From a virus: DNA of 39,053 nt. The stretch lies in the IMG/VR virus record IMGVR_UViG_3300010397_000036, positions 1-39,053 of that record. One strand, written 5' to 3'. Positions 16,046 to 23,170 of the stretch are shown here, one piece after another (positions within the stretch are counted from its first letter, which is position 1; each line of letters begins with the position of its first letter). The notes below the pieces were generated by a model. It was not told the DNA's origin and ran no database searches. It saw nothing but the letters and a program-made list of their open reading frames with translations. The translations under genes were made by a program, and so were the position numbers.

Positions 16046-16473
16046 TTCCCGCCCTTCAGCGTCGCCGGGTCGATCCCATGCGCCAGCAACCGGCGGTCAA
16101 GTTCCTCGTCAGGCGTGTCGGTCGCGATGTGGCCCGTATGCTCGATCTGCTGCTTGTCGCCCCACTGGCGCGGGAAGAGCTTGCTGGCGATCCACTTGCG
16201 GGCGTCTAGTTCGAGACGGCCGACTGAAGGATCAACAGAACCTTCTCGCATTTCAGTAATCAGCGCCTCGATCAAGTCCACCTGAGACTTGGCGATTCCT
16301 TCACACGCGCTTGCGTAATGGTCAGCCGCGTTGACCTTCAAAGCAGCGGCGCGGAAGGTCGCTCTGTTGATCCCAACTTGCTCACAAGCCGGCCGCTCAG
16401 CCATGCCATCATCCATCAGCGCGAGCACGGCGCGGACCTGAGCGGCGCGTTCTTCGTAGCTGGGCTGCGTCAT
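16042..16473 (-). CDS. terS: Terminase small subunit
   Basis: The product has 143 aa. The first half holds a helix-turn-helix-like region (ERPACEQVGINRATFRAAA) that would bind the packaging site. The second half has LDARKWIASKLFPRQWGDK, a signature of phage small terminases and their prophage relatives, followed by an acidic oligomerisation tail. ATG overlaps the stop of the 45-aa gene by ATGA. The distance to terL (about 1.9 kb) is unusual but tolerable. Confidence 0.82.
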   Translation of the reverse strand: MTQPSYEERAAQVRAVLALMDDGMAERPACEQVGINRATFRAAALKVNAADHYASACEGIAKSQVDLIEALITEMREGSVDPSVGRLELDARKWIASKLFPRQWGDKQQIEHTGHIATDTPDEELDRRLLAHGIDPATLKGGK

Positions 16474-16607
16474 CTAGGCTCATTCCTATCAAGCCAAATG
16501 CTTAGCTGCGCGCCCAGTTCTACCACCCAATGAGACAGCGGCACACAAATAGCGAAAATGCATCCTAGCGCTAGGGTAGCGCCTAACAAAGTCATGAGGT
16601 CACTCAT
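16470..16607 (-). CDS. Membrane peptide (45 aa)
   Basis: The product MSDLMTLLGATLALGCIFAI and onward has one hydrophobic span (about 5-24), then an amphipathic C-terminus. ATGA overlaps connect it to the 44-aa gene before and the small terminase after. Function unknown. Confidence 0.55.
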   Translation of the reverse strand: MSDLMTLLGATLALGCIFAICVPLSHWVVELGAQLSIWLDRNEPR

Positions 16608-16738
16608 CTCACCCTCACATAAGCCGGTTGACAATAGGTAACCTTCGGTCGCACCCGCGCCATGCAGTCGCGATGGGTCGGGTACGTCGCGAGGATGACG
16701 GGGTGGTTAAAGGCGAGGACGAGAGCCCAGACGATCAT
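16604..16738 (-). CDS. Small, possibly membrane or exported peptide (44 aa)
   Basis: The product starts MIVWALVLAFNHPVILATYP, then carries two cysteines (DCMARV and TYCQPA) that could form a disulphide if exported. It is joined by stop/start overlaps to the 59-aa and 45-aa genes. Function unknown. Confidence 0.55.
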   Translation of the reverse strand: MIVWALVLAFNHPVILATYPTHRDCMARVRPKVTYCQPAYVRVR

Positions 16739-16914
16739 GAATACCACCATTTTTCACTCGCTTGGCAATAGGCCTCCGCGAGCTTTGGAAAGCCGTGCAT
16801 GCGAAGGACCTTTCCCACAAATTCGTCACCGCGAACGTGGTCTTCTTCACGATCCTTCCAGGCTGGAATTATCCTCTGGGCCTCAAATGCTTCGACAGCC
16901 TCTTCGTCTGTCAT
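16735..16914 (-). CDS. Acidic small protein (59 aa)
   Basis: The start MTDEEAVEAFEAQRIIPAWK (ATG 16914) has AAGGAAGATGGAAAG just upstream and is preferred to the longer frame from 17007. Predicted helical with no domain recognised. Its stop overlaps the start of the 44-aa gene. Confidence 0.55.
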   Translation of the reverse strand: MTDEEAVEAFEAQRIIPAWKDREEDHVRGDEFVGKVLRMHGFPKLAEAYCQASEKWWYS

Positions 16915-16939
16915 CTTTCCATCTTCCTTGTTGAAGGCC

Positions 16940-17224
16940 CTAGAAGGAGGGGCGAGTCCATTCGAGGCCAATCCGCCGGGCGCAATCCATGCCAACCAAG
17001 CCAACATTTATCGGGTCGCGATGTTCTCGCCGAGTTCTGATTTCTGCGTCGGCCACCTCCCAATCTTCACCGTGAACCGCATCCATCGTGTCTAGCTCCC
17101 ACATGATGCGGCGATGGGGTTGTGCAAGACCAAGATCCCGCTGACATTTTTGGCAATAGCGATCAGTCTTCGGATCGCGCCGGTAGTCGGGGTCAAAAAA
17201 CTTTACGCGGTATCCATGTGCCAT
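16940..17224 (-). CDS. Hypothetical protein with CxxC motif (94 aa)
   Basis: The product starts MAHGYRVKFFDPDYRRD, followed by RYCQKCQRDLGL, a metal-knuckle-like CxxC, and a DAVHGEDW region. GGAGAGAGACG precedes the ATG. It is the first well-supported gene after the putative structured RNA, whose transcript would run into it. Confidence 0.6.
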   Translation of the reverse strand: MAHGYRVKFFDPDYRRDPKTDRYCQKCQRDLGLAQPHRRIMWELDTMDAVHGEDWEVADAEIRTRREHRDPINVGLVGMDCARRIGLEWTRPSF

Positions 17225-17454
17225 CGTCTCTCTCCAGTTAGTTGGGAGGGCGCTAAAGGATAAACCCCTAGGGGGCTCGGGTTAGCACGTGGAGTGAGGT
17301 TAGAACCCTTCAGGGTCGCCTTGAGGGCTAGCCGGTTACGCGGACTACGCCTCACTTTGCCCACATGCTCGCCAGAGCCTCCTAGGTCCGATTCCAGACG
17401 GAGCCCTTCGGGGCGTGACAGGTGGTGCTGAACCACCGTTTGGCGCTTGGTCAT
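17203..17454 (-). CDS. Doubtful 83-aa open frame over the structured RNA region
   Basis: ATG at 17454 has a good ribosome site (AGAGGAG, about 8 bases upstream) and a promoter-like pair behind it. The product (MTKRQTVVQHHLSRPEGLRL and onward) is poor in aromatic and hydrophobic clusters and looks unlike a folded protein. The DNA is instead full of paired stems. It may be a leader peptide or a chance frame over a non-coding RNA. Confidence 0.35.
   Translation of the reverse strand: MTKRQTVVQHHLSRPEGLRLESDLGGSGEHVGKVRRSPRNRLALKATLKGSNLTPRANPSPLGVYPLAPSQLTGERRWHMDTA
17274..17379 (-). ncRNA. Candidate structured RNA, multibranched fold
   Basis: On the minus strand GGCUC-type outer pairs (17375-17379 with 17274-17278), an 8-bp helix GCAUGUGG/CCACGUGC (17361-17368 with 17285-17292) and a 6-bp helix GUGAGG/CCUCAC (17350-17355 with 17294-17299) stack with internal loops. 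They enclose small hairpins at 17329-17347, 17318-17328 and 17305-17316. The single G-U pair in the 8-bp helix becomes C-A on the plus strand, so the minus-strand RNA is favoured. More hairpins lie 5' of it (17403-17414 and 17421-17437). No known riboswitch or ribozyme core is recognised. Confidence 0.45.
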
Positions 17455-17490
17455 TTCCAGTCTCCTCTAGGTGTCTCTTCCGTTACCAAC

Positions 17491-17518
17491 ACCATACGCT
17501 TTTCGTACAGCTCGTCAA
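17491..17518 (-). promoter_or_regulatory. Candidate sigma-70-type promoter
   Basis: On the minus strand TTGACG (17513-17518) and TATGGT (17491-17496) are separated by 16 bases. It lies in an 84-base gene-free gap after the 182-aa gene and points at the structured RNA and small-terminase genes. Confidence 0.45.
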
Positions 17519-17538
17519 CGTGTTTCTTTCGCTTCTCC

Positions 17539-18087
17539 CTAAAACGGGATCTCATCCCCGGCCTTCACCCACGACCGATCAGCCGGCGCGCAGACCATCG
17601 CCCCCGGAAACGAGCGTTTGATCTCCAAAACCGGCCCTACCGCCTTCAGCAGGTTGGCGACCTCCTCAAGGGTCAGAACCACCGTCGCCCGTCCTTCGTC
17701 GAGGACATGTTTCGCCTCCGCGTTCGTCCCGACCACCGCCAGCACCGAACCATCGTGCGTACGGCCCTCCAGCACGGTCACAACGGCCGAAATGGGCATC
17801 TGCCTATCCGAGGTAGCCTGAGCGTCTAAAACCGCCCAGGCGCGCTCCATGGCGGCGCAACGGGCAATCGCGGTTTCCAGCATGTCCCGCGTCAGGACCT
17901 TCGCGCTCCATGCCTCTGACAGCGCCTCGCCGACCTTGATGCGCTGACGTTCGAACTTGGCCCGCAGCTCGGCGTCCACCAGCAGGGGAAGCCGCTCGAC
18001 CCCCCACTTGGCTTCCATGCGCCTGGCGACCTCGTCTAGGCCAGTGTGGATGGATTGGAGGGTAACGGCGTCATCAGAATTTGGCAT
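17539..18087 (-). CDS. Hypothetical early protein (182 aa)
   Basis: The product starts MPNSDDAVTLQSIHTGLDEV, with AAAGGAAACC upstream of ATG 18087, so the longer frame from 18153 is not needed. It is helical in the first 100 residues (AMERAWAVLDAQATSD), then alpha/beta (ISAVVTVLEGRTHDGSVLAVVG), ending GDEIPF, an acidic-hydrophobic tip similar to SSB-type protein tails. It lies downstream of the primase-helicase, so a role in replication is possible but unproven. Confidence 0.65.
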   Translation of the reverse strand: MPNSDDAVTLQSIHTGLDEVARRMEAKWGVERLPLLVDAELRAKFERQRIKVGEALSEAWSAKVLTRDMLETAIARCAAMERAWAVLDAQATSDRQMPISAVVTVLEGRTHDGSVLAVVGTNAEAKHVLDEGRATVVLTLEEVANLLKAVGPVLEIKRSFPGAMVCAPADRSWVKAGDEIPF

Positions 18088-18226
18088 AGCTGGTTTCCTT
18101 TGTGTCCGTATGGAGCGCCGGGCCGAGCGCGCGCTGACAAGCGCGCTCGGCACTGAGCGCGACAGTGCTCAGGCTATACGCGCGCGCCCGCGCGAGGAGC
18201 GCCTGTAACTTGTTGAAATTAAACAT
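18074..18226 (-). CDS. Small open frame (50 aa) in the repeat region
   Basis: ATG at 18226 has GAGGA about 9 bases upstream. The product MFNFNKLQALLARARAYSLS and onward is basic and Ala/Leu/Arg-rich. The stop overlaps the start of the 182-aa gene. It lies between repeat copies and may be a chance frame, but spacing and ribosome site fit the pattern of this genome. Confidence 0.35.
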   Translation of the reverse strand: MFNFNKLQALLARARAYSLSTVALSAERACQRALGPALHTDTKETSYAKF

Positions 18227-18437
18227 GAAACACAGTCCTCAAGCACTGGCAAAGAGACCAAGTTCTAGAACTGGCATTTTTGTCAACGATTTCAACGACA
18301 TGATAAAGTGCCCAGTGCCCACTTGGCACTGCCAGTGCTTTGAAAAGTGCTCTGGATTTATCGTTTATCGATACGAGAGCACTGGCCAATTTATCGATAA
18401 ACGATGCGAGAGCACTTTTAGCTTTGAGTTGGGCACT
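18150..18437. repeat. AGTGC/GCACT cluster with a 14-bp inverted repeat (origin or operator candidate)
   Basis: The pentamer AGTGC occurs 11 times on either strand in 288 bases, where about 0.6 would be expected by chance. A perfect 14-bp inverted repeat (18360-18373 and 18392-18405, ATCGTTTATCGATA type) is embedded, and each arm is followed by the direct repeat CGAGAGCACT (18374-18383 and 18407-18416). Iterons and AT-rich inverted repeats next to a primase-helicase gene are typical of replication origins. A set of regulator sites is the alternative. Confidence 0.55.
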
Positions 18438-18440
18438 CAT
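18219..18440 (-). CDS. Small open frame (73 aa) overlapping the repeat cluster
   Basis: ATG at 18440 overlaps the primase-helicase stop by ATGA, as with many genuine neighbours here. The product starts MSAQLKAKSALASFIDKLAS and has an amphipathic helix in its first 35 residues. Because the DNA beneath is highly repetitive, the frame may instead be a by-product of an origin. Both could be true. Confidence 0.4.
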   Translation of the reverse strand: MSAQLKAKSALASFIDKLASALVSINDKSRALFKALAVPSGHWALYHVVEIVDKNASSRTWSLCQCLRTVFHV

Positions 18441-20629
18441 GACAGGGCCCTATAACCGCTCTTGCCGTTGCTCTTGGCCAGATAGATTTTCTCATCATCA
18501 ACCGCTTCCCTGACGGCCTGGCGAACAAGGTTCGGCGCATAGCCTGACGCCAAAAGCTTGGCCGGAAGAGCGGCATAGATGTGCCGCGAATGGCTCTTGC
18601 GACCGGTGTAGGGGTTGCCTTCATCCCACGCCTTGTTGACGGCCTGGCAGGCGTCTCGGATGCACGCCCACAACAGGCTATCCGTCCCCGGCACGTCGTC
18701 ACCGGCATGAAGCACGCCGTTGGCGTAGAAAAGGCGGATGGCGGTATCATCGCCGCTAGCGGCGTAGTTCGCCTTTCCGCGCGTCAGAATGCGTTCTTCG
18801 CTCGCCCCGTCGTCGGGCTTTTGAAGATACATGCGCGAGCGAACGCTGTTGTTCCAGGCGGTCGAACCACTGAAGCCCCGGCCGTCGGCCTTACCGCTGA
18901 CGGACGGGTGTCCTAGCAACAGAACGGTAAGCGGCGCTTCTGGCCCCCGCTCACGGATCAGGCCGCCCAAAACGGTCTTGATGAAATAATTGACCTGCAC
19001 GCGGTCGATCTCATTACCGCCGTAAATGTCCGCGAGCGTATCGAGAATCAATAGCGACGGCTGTTTCTCGCGAATCTCGGCGGTAAGGTCCTCATAGAAG
19101 GTCGACAGCTTTGCCGTTCCGTCCCTATCCCAAGTGACGATAAGATTGCTTTCCCCGACCCGTGGCCACAGGTGGAAATCGTCGAACGGGTTTCCGATGG
19201 CGTAGCCGAGCGAGGCCTTGATGTCGTTGTGTCGCCGCCACAGCTCGTCTTTCTCGTCCTCGCAGAGAATGGCCATGACAGAGCCCTTCTTGGTCTCCAG
19301 GCCAATCCAATGCACACCGAGGGACACACTCGCCCCAAGCTGCTGAGCGAGAAGCGTCTTCCCAACGCCACCATCACCATACAGGCTGTTGACCGCGCCT
19401 TCTATAATCCAGTCCTGCACCACCCACTGACGGGGAGGCGGCTCACCATTGAGACTGCTGGCGGGGAAGGAATGCGATTTTGACGCAGGCGCTTCCTCGG
19501 CTTCGAAAGCCGCGATCTGGTCAAAAGGGTCGCCTGACTTGATTTCCCCCTTGATCTTGGCGGCGTAGGTTTCGACAGCCTCATCTAGCGTCCTAGCGAA
19601 CGGGATCATGCCGCGCTCAAAGGCGGTCAGGGCCTCAGCGCATTTTTGCTTCAGGAACGACGGTCCCCGCCCCGGACGGTTCTGATCGGCCTTGGCGAGA
19701 TAGACAGGCGCGACGGATTGATAAAGCTCGTCGGGGGTCGGTTCGCTACCCGTCGTCCCGATGATCTCAACAAGGTGTGCACGCACTAGGCGAAAAGCGT
19801 AACCCTCCCGCCCATCCATGACCTTCTCAATCAGCCCTAGCGAACCTGACGGCGCGACCTCGACATCAGCTATGCCAGATGACCTGAAATCGGCGACAGA
19901 GACGGGTGGAAAGGCCTTGTGGATATGCGGCAGAGCAATGGCTTGCAGGGCGTTCTTGGGTCGGTGCAGTTCGCACACTTCCAAGATCCGCCCTTCCTTC
20001 TTGGGCCAGTTGAGCGTCCCCGCCAGGCGCATGATCTGCTTGGCGCTGCACACGGCCGGGTCGCTATGCAAGGCGGCGACGATACCACGAAGCGACGAGC
20101 GCTGTTCGTCACGGTCTGAAATCGCTTCCTCTAGCGGCCACCAGACCTGCACGCGCTTGGTGGGGTGGCGACCCGTGACCACAACGAGCGCCGGCTTGAG
20201 GCCCTGAGCCTCATAAAGCTTACGGGCCGCTTCAAAATCATGATCATCGTCAAAATCTGCGAACAGGCAGTAGGAGCGCTCGAAATCGGTATCGTCGGCG
20301 GCCTTGCCCGGAAAAACATCTTCATGCCGCGTAGCGGCCCCGACATAGACATTGCGGCCGGGCTCGCCGTTAAGCGCGATGGCGTATTCAACAGCCGCTT
20401 CCATGTCGTCGAGGTCAAAGAATTTTGTCTTCGGATGCGGGTGATCGCCGACCTTGATAGAGGTGATCTCGACGCGACCCGTCAGGGCTCGTCCGAACAG
20501 AAATTGCAGGTGCTCCAAGCACCAATCAGGACGCGGCTTGACGAGCGGCGTAACGCTATTATTGACGCCAGCGTCCGGGGCATTAGTATCTGACATGCAG
20601 TGGTCGTCCTTCTCACCCAAGGCTTCCAT
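18437..20629 (-). CDS. Primase-helicase (RepB-like primase plus RepA-like ATPase)
   Basis: The product has 730 aa from ATG 20629. A start at 20596 (MSDTNAPDAG, 719 aa) has a better ribosome site (AGAAGGA) and may be the real one. The N-terminal half is an archaeo-eukaryotic type primase: FADFDDD with Asp125 and Asp127 as metal ligands, KRVQVWWPLEE, and QIMRLAGTLNWPKK at about 198-211. The C-terminal half is a RecA-like hexameric helicase: Walker A GDGGVGKT (418-425), Walker B LLILDT (526-531) and LLLGHPS as motif 3. It would prime and unwind during replication. It is the only replication enzyme in the genome, so host polymerase must be used. Confidence 0.88.
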   Translation of the reverse strand: MEALGEKDDHCMSDTNAPDAGVNNSVTPLVKPRPDWCLEHLQFLFGRALTGRVEITSIKVGDHPHPKTKFFDLDDMEAAVEYAIALNGEPGRNVYVGAATRHEDVFPGKAADDTDFERSYCLFADFDDDHDFEAARKLYEAQGLKPALVVVTGRHPTKRVQVWWPLEEAISDRDEQRSSLRGIVAALHSDPAVCSAKQIMRLAGTLNWPKKEGRILEVCELHRPKNALQAIALPHIHKAFPPVSVADFRSSGIADVEVAPSGSLGLIEKVMDGREGYAFRLVRAHLVEIIGTTGSEPTPDELYQSVAPVYLAKADQNRPGRGPSFLKQKCAEALTAFERGMIPFARTLDEAVETYAAKIKGEIKSGDPFDQIAAFEAEEAPASKSHSFPASSLNGEPPPRQWVVQDWIIEGAVNSLYGDGGVGKTLLAQQLGASVSLGVHWIGLETKKGSVMAILCEDEKDELWRRHNDIKASLGYAIGNPFDDFHLWPRVGESNLIVTWDRDGTAKLSTFYEDLTAEIREKQPSLLILDTLADIYGGNEIDRVQVNYFIKTVLGGLIRERGPEAPLTVLLLGHPSVSGKADGRGFSGSTAWNNSVRSRMYLQKPDDGASEERILTRGKANYAASGDDTAIRLFYANGVLHAGDDVPGTDSLLWACIRDACQAVNKAWDEGNPYTGRKSHSRHIYAALPAKLLASGYAPNLVRQAVREAVDDEKIYLAKSNGKSGYRALS

Positions 20630-20661
20630 TCATTGGTCCTGGCCACCACGCCACAACCAAA

Positions 20662-20691
20662 GAAGGCCCCCGGATCAGTTCGGGGGCCTTC
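20662..20691 (-). terminator. Intrinsic terminator after the SSB-like gene
   Basis: A perfect 11-bp stem (GAAGGCCCCCG with its complement) surrounds an 8-base loop. On the minus strand it is followed by TTTGGTT. It separates the SSB-like gene from the primase-helicase, which may therefore depend on read-through or its own promoter. Confidence 0.75.
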
Positions 20692-20727
20692 ATAGTTCCA
20701 CCCTATCGGTGTTGGGTCAATGTGGGA

Positions 20728-21390
20728 CTAGAACTCGTCATCGGCATTGACCAGGGCCTTGGCTTCGACTTTTGGCGGGGTCGGCTTTTCGACTTCCTTC
20801 GTGGCCTCCGCCGCACCGCCTTCGCCCCCCAGCTCAGCCGGGCGGGGGACCCACTTCACGATCTCCCACACCGGCTGATAGTTGGTGGACGACTGCGCCT
20901 TGCCTTGCGCATCCTTGCCGGTCTTGGTGACCGCCGTGGTGGTGCTGAGAGCGACGACAGGCAGTAGGCCCGCATTGTCCTTCAGCCCCGCCGTATAAGC
21001 GGTGTGCAGCGCGTCCATGCCGGCGATGGACACACCAGCGTTAGACGCCATTTCGCGCAGATCACCGCCGGACGACTTGCCCAGTTTCATCAGCACGCGA
21101 AAGCCCTGCTTGCTGCCATCCGCCGGTTTGGGCGGAAGGGACTCGCCCAGCTTGACGAGCACCATGCTCGGCGCGCCGCCGGCCGGGAAGTTCAGCCACC
21201 CGACCTGGATGTTTTCGAGATCCATAACGGCCTGGAAGCCGTTGGTGATTTCGACCTGATCCGTTTGCCAGGTTCCGCCCGCATCCTGCGAACGGTCGAT
21301 ACGGAAGATCCGCCCGGCACGGGCGTCGTATTTCACCAAGGCTATGCGATCTTCGAAGTTACCGCCACCAGTTTGAAGGCCTAAAGCCAT
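20728..21390 (-). CDS. SSB-like single-stranded DNA-binding protein (putative)
   Basis: The product has 220 aa. The first 170 residues are beta-rich with conserved aromatic and glycine positions (VGWLNFPAGGAPSMVLVK). The last 35 are Pro/Lys/Glu-rich and end ADDEF, resembling the acidic tip of SSB proteins that recruits partners. It precedes the primase-helicase and is followed by a strong terminator, consistent with an abundant replication protein. The assignment rests on tail and context, not on a recognised OB-fold motif. Confidence 0.45.
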   Translation of the reverse strand: MALGLQTGGGNFEDRIALVKYDARAGRIFRIDRSQDAGGTWQTDQVEITNGFQAVMDLENIQVGWLNFPAGGAPSMVLVKLGESLPPKPADGSKQGFRVLMKLGKSSGGDLREMASNAGVSIAGMDALHTAYTAGLKDNAGLLPVVALSTTTAVTKTGKDAQGKAQSSTNYQPVWEIVKWVPRPAELGGEGGAAEATKEVEKPTPPKVEAKALVNADDEF

Positions 21391-21391
21391 A

Positions 21392-21934
21392 TCACTTCTC
21401 CACGTTCTTCACGTCTACACATTGCGACTGTACGCCGTCGCCACGATCTGGAAAGTTCAGTTTAGCGAACTCTCCGAATTTTTCTGATGCGACTGCATCG
21501 TATCGCCTGGCCGCGTCTTCGGGTGTATCAAAGTACCCCATATTTTTGCCGCCGCACTGGCAGATATAGCGAGCGCTTTTTGCGCGCTTATCAGTTGTAA
21601 CGCCTCGATATCCGGTAGCTCCTAGCGCCCGGCGGTTATTCGCCAGGTTTTGACTCCGTGTCGCCAGGCGCAGGTTTGAGCGGCGATTGTCGAGCGTGTC
21701 TCCGTTGATGTGGTCAACGTCCGTTCTGTCAGGCGGCAGCATGATGGCGCGATGCAGCAAGATCATTTTTTGCCACTTACGCACGCCGTTATCACACATC
21801 TGTCGCCGGTAGGCGTACACACGCTTGATGTGCTGCCCCGTAATAAGCGCTGTCCATTTTCGTTGGCTCAGCACCTCGAAATCCTCGTCATCCACAATGG
21901 CGACGAATCCTTTTGTCAGTATGAGTTCTTTCAT
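21392..21934 (-). CDS. HNH homing endonuclease with AP2 DNA-binding domain
   Basis: The product has 180 aa. Residues about 55-100 hold the HNH core (LLHRAIM, VDHINGDTLDNRRSNLRL, NLANN). Residues about 105-165 form an AP2 domain (GYRGVTTDK, GYFDTPEDAARRYD, FGEFAKLNFP). The pair is typical of free-standing homing endonucleases, which cut a cognate site and are copied in by recombination. The flanks and coding region are visibly more AT-rich than neighbours, a sign of transfer. It lies between the SSB-like gene and the 86-aa gene. Confidence 0.88.
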   Translation of the reverse strand: MKELILTKGFVAIVDDEDFEVLSQRKWTALITGQHIKRVYAYRRQMCDNGVRKWQKMILLHRAIMLPPDRTDVDHINGDTLDNRRSNLRLATRSQNLANNRRALGATGYRGVTTDKRAKSARYICQCGGKNMGYFDTPEDAARRYDAVASEKFGEFAKLNFPDRGDGVQSQCVDVKNVEK

Positions 21935-21971
21935 ACCGAAAATGCTATTTCAATTATGGTGATACGACAAG

Positions 21972-22232
21972 TTAGAAATCATATTTGCTGCGCATGATCG
22001 CACCGATGTCGTCCGCCGCGATCTCCTCGCGTGTCTTCTCGATCACCTCGGCGAGCGGTTCATGCCAGGCGCGGGGGATCTGTAGCTCTATCGCCACGAG
22101 GTGGGCTTCGAAGTCGTCGACATGCGCCTGAGTGACGCACTCCCCCAACTTAGCCATCAGCTCAGGCCAGAGATCGGCCTTCTTCGCGGCGCTGGACGAC
22201 TGCTGCGACAGGGCTTTCGCAATCAGGCCCAT
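21972..22232 (-). CDS. Helical hypothetical protein (86 aa)
   Basis: GGAGGAG before ATG 22232 decides the start: the product starts MGLIAKALSQQSSSAAKKAD and is mostly helical with an acidic tail ending RSKYDF. The longer frame up to 22436 overlaps the upstream gene and is rejected. Function unknown. Confidence 0.65.
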   Translation of the reverse strand: MGLIAKALSQQSSSAAKKADLWPELMAKLGECVTQAHVDDFEAHLVAIELQIPRAWHEPLAEVIEKTREEIAADDIGAIMRSKYDF

Positions 22233-22233
22233 G

Positions 22234-22587
22234 CTAAAACTCCTCCACTGACCACCCGCCACCCGCCTTCTTCGGCAATGCCTTGATGGCGATAAAGCGG
22301 AAGGGGAAGAGGGCGGCAGCGACCTTGATCTTGACGCGAGCGTCGTCGGACCAGAAGCCCTTGACCTCGTGCACCTCAAGCTCACCACTAGATCGCATGA
22401 CGGCATAGTCCGGCGTGTAGAAGGTGTTGTCGGCAAGCCTGAGCTTCAGGCCCTCAAAGGCGTACCAAAGCACCTCACCTCCAGCCTTCAGCAGTTCAAG
22501 CCGTTGACCGTAGCTCGCCTCCGTCTTGTTCATCGCGCCCGTCTTCAGGCGTCCAAGCGCGTAGCGGCCTCGTGTGGCGGCGTTCAT
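22234..22587 (-). CDS. DUF1064-type protein (putative nuclease-like)
   Basis: The product has 117 aa from ATG 22587, which overlaps the stop of the 56-aa gene. NKTEASYGQRLELLKAGGE, then TFYTPDYAVM and ELHEVKGFW-like LEVHEVKGFWSDDARVKIK are the DUF1064 pattern. The D-x-n-E-V-K arrangement resembles PD-(D/E)XK nucleases, and relatives are suggested to act on recombination intermediates. The longer start at 22671 would overlap the 56-aa gene and is not favoured. Confidence 0.75.
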   Translation of the reverse strand: MNAATRGRYALGRLKTGAMNKTEASYGQRLELLKAGGEVLWYAFEGLKLRLADNTFYTPDYAVMRSSGELEVHEVKGFWSDDARVKIKVAAALFPFRFIAIKALPKKAGGGWSVEEF

Positions 22588-22754
22588 GCGATTTTCCATA
22601 AATACGCGCCAAGAAAAATAAGAATGAGCGAGGATGTCGACGCCCACCCTGGCCAGATGCTTTTTGGCCATTCATTTCCTGCGGCTCCGGCGAAAACCGC
22701 TACTCCATTGCCCAGGAGCATGAGAGCGCCGCCCAACAACAGATTACCGTTCAT
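22584..22754 (-). CDS. Two-span membrane peptide (56 aa)
   Basis: The product MNGNLLLGGALMLLGNGVAV and onward has two hydrophobic segments (about 4-23 and 41-54) around a Trp-rich loop (NEWPKSIWPGW). ATGA overlaps join it to both neighbours, which is strong support in this gene chain. Function unknown. Confidence 0.6.
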   Translation of the reverse strand: MNGNLLLGGALMLLGNGVAVFAGAAGNEWPKSIWPGWASTSSLILIFLGAYLWKIA

Positions 22755-23170
22755 GCCGTCTCCTTGCGAAAATATCCCGCTCGCTCAAGTCCCTCGATCA
22801 TCACTAGCTTGCCGACGTCGGACAGCCGATAGCCACGGCCCCAGACGTTTTCGATGACCTCCTTGCCCACGGCGCGACGGATACGATGGATCTGCACCTT
22901 GACGAGGTTGTCGATGTCGCCATGCGGGTCGCGCCCGCCTGTAGGCTCCATGAAGGCTTCCAACGTCTCGATGCTCACCGCGCGACCATTCGCACCTCTC
23001 AGCGCCTCCAGGATAGCCCCCTGCTGTTTCGTCAGCCCAAACGCCAGGCGTATGCGGTCCGCAATCTGCAGGTTAATCTCATAGGCGAGCTGACGCCGCA
23101 GCTCCTTGTTCTCTTCGCGCAGAGCGGTGTTCTCGGCGCGAAGGGTTTGGATGTCGAGGAGGGCGTTCAT
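22751..23170 (-). CDS. Winged-helix regulator (OmpR/PhoB-type DNA-binding domain) with coiled coil
   Basis: The product has 139 aa from ATG 23170, which overlaps the previous stop. Residues 1-40 form a coiled coil (IQTLRAENTALREENKELRR). Residues about 50-125 match the OmpR-type winged helix: an initial helix (LTKQQGAILEAL), the recognition helix (DIDNLVKVQIHRIRRAVG) and the hairpin wing ENVWGRGYRL. There is no receiver domain, so control by phosphorylation is not expected. The coiled coil probably dimerises it. A regulator of late or host genes is inferred. Confidence 0.8.
   Translation of the reverse strand: MNALLDIQTLRAENTALREENKELRRQLAYEINLQIADRIRLAFGLTKQQGAILEALRGANGRAVSIETLEAFMEPTGGRDPHGDIDNLVKVQIHRIRRAVGKEVIENVWGRGYRLSDVGKLVMIEGLERAGYFRKETA

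Noticed and set aside
15350-16285. 311-aa rightward frame over small terminase genes
   Set aside because: It starts within the terminator and mirrors three leftward genes linked by overlaps.
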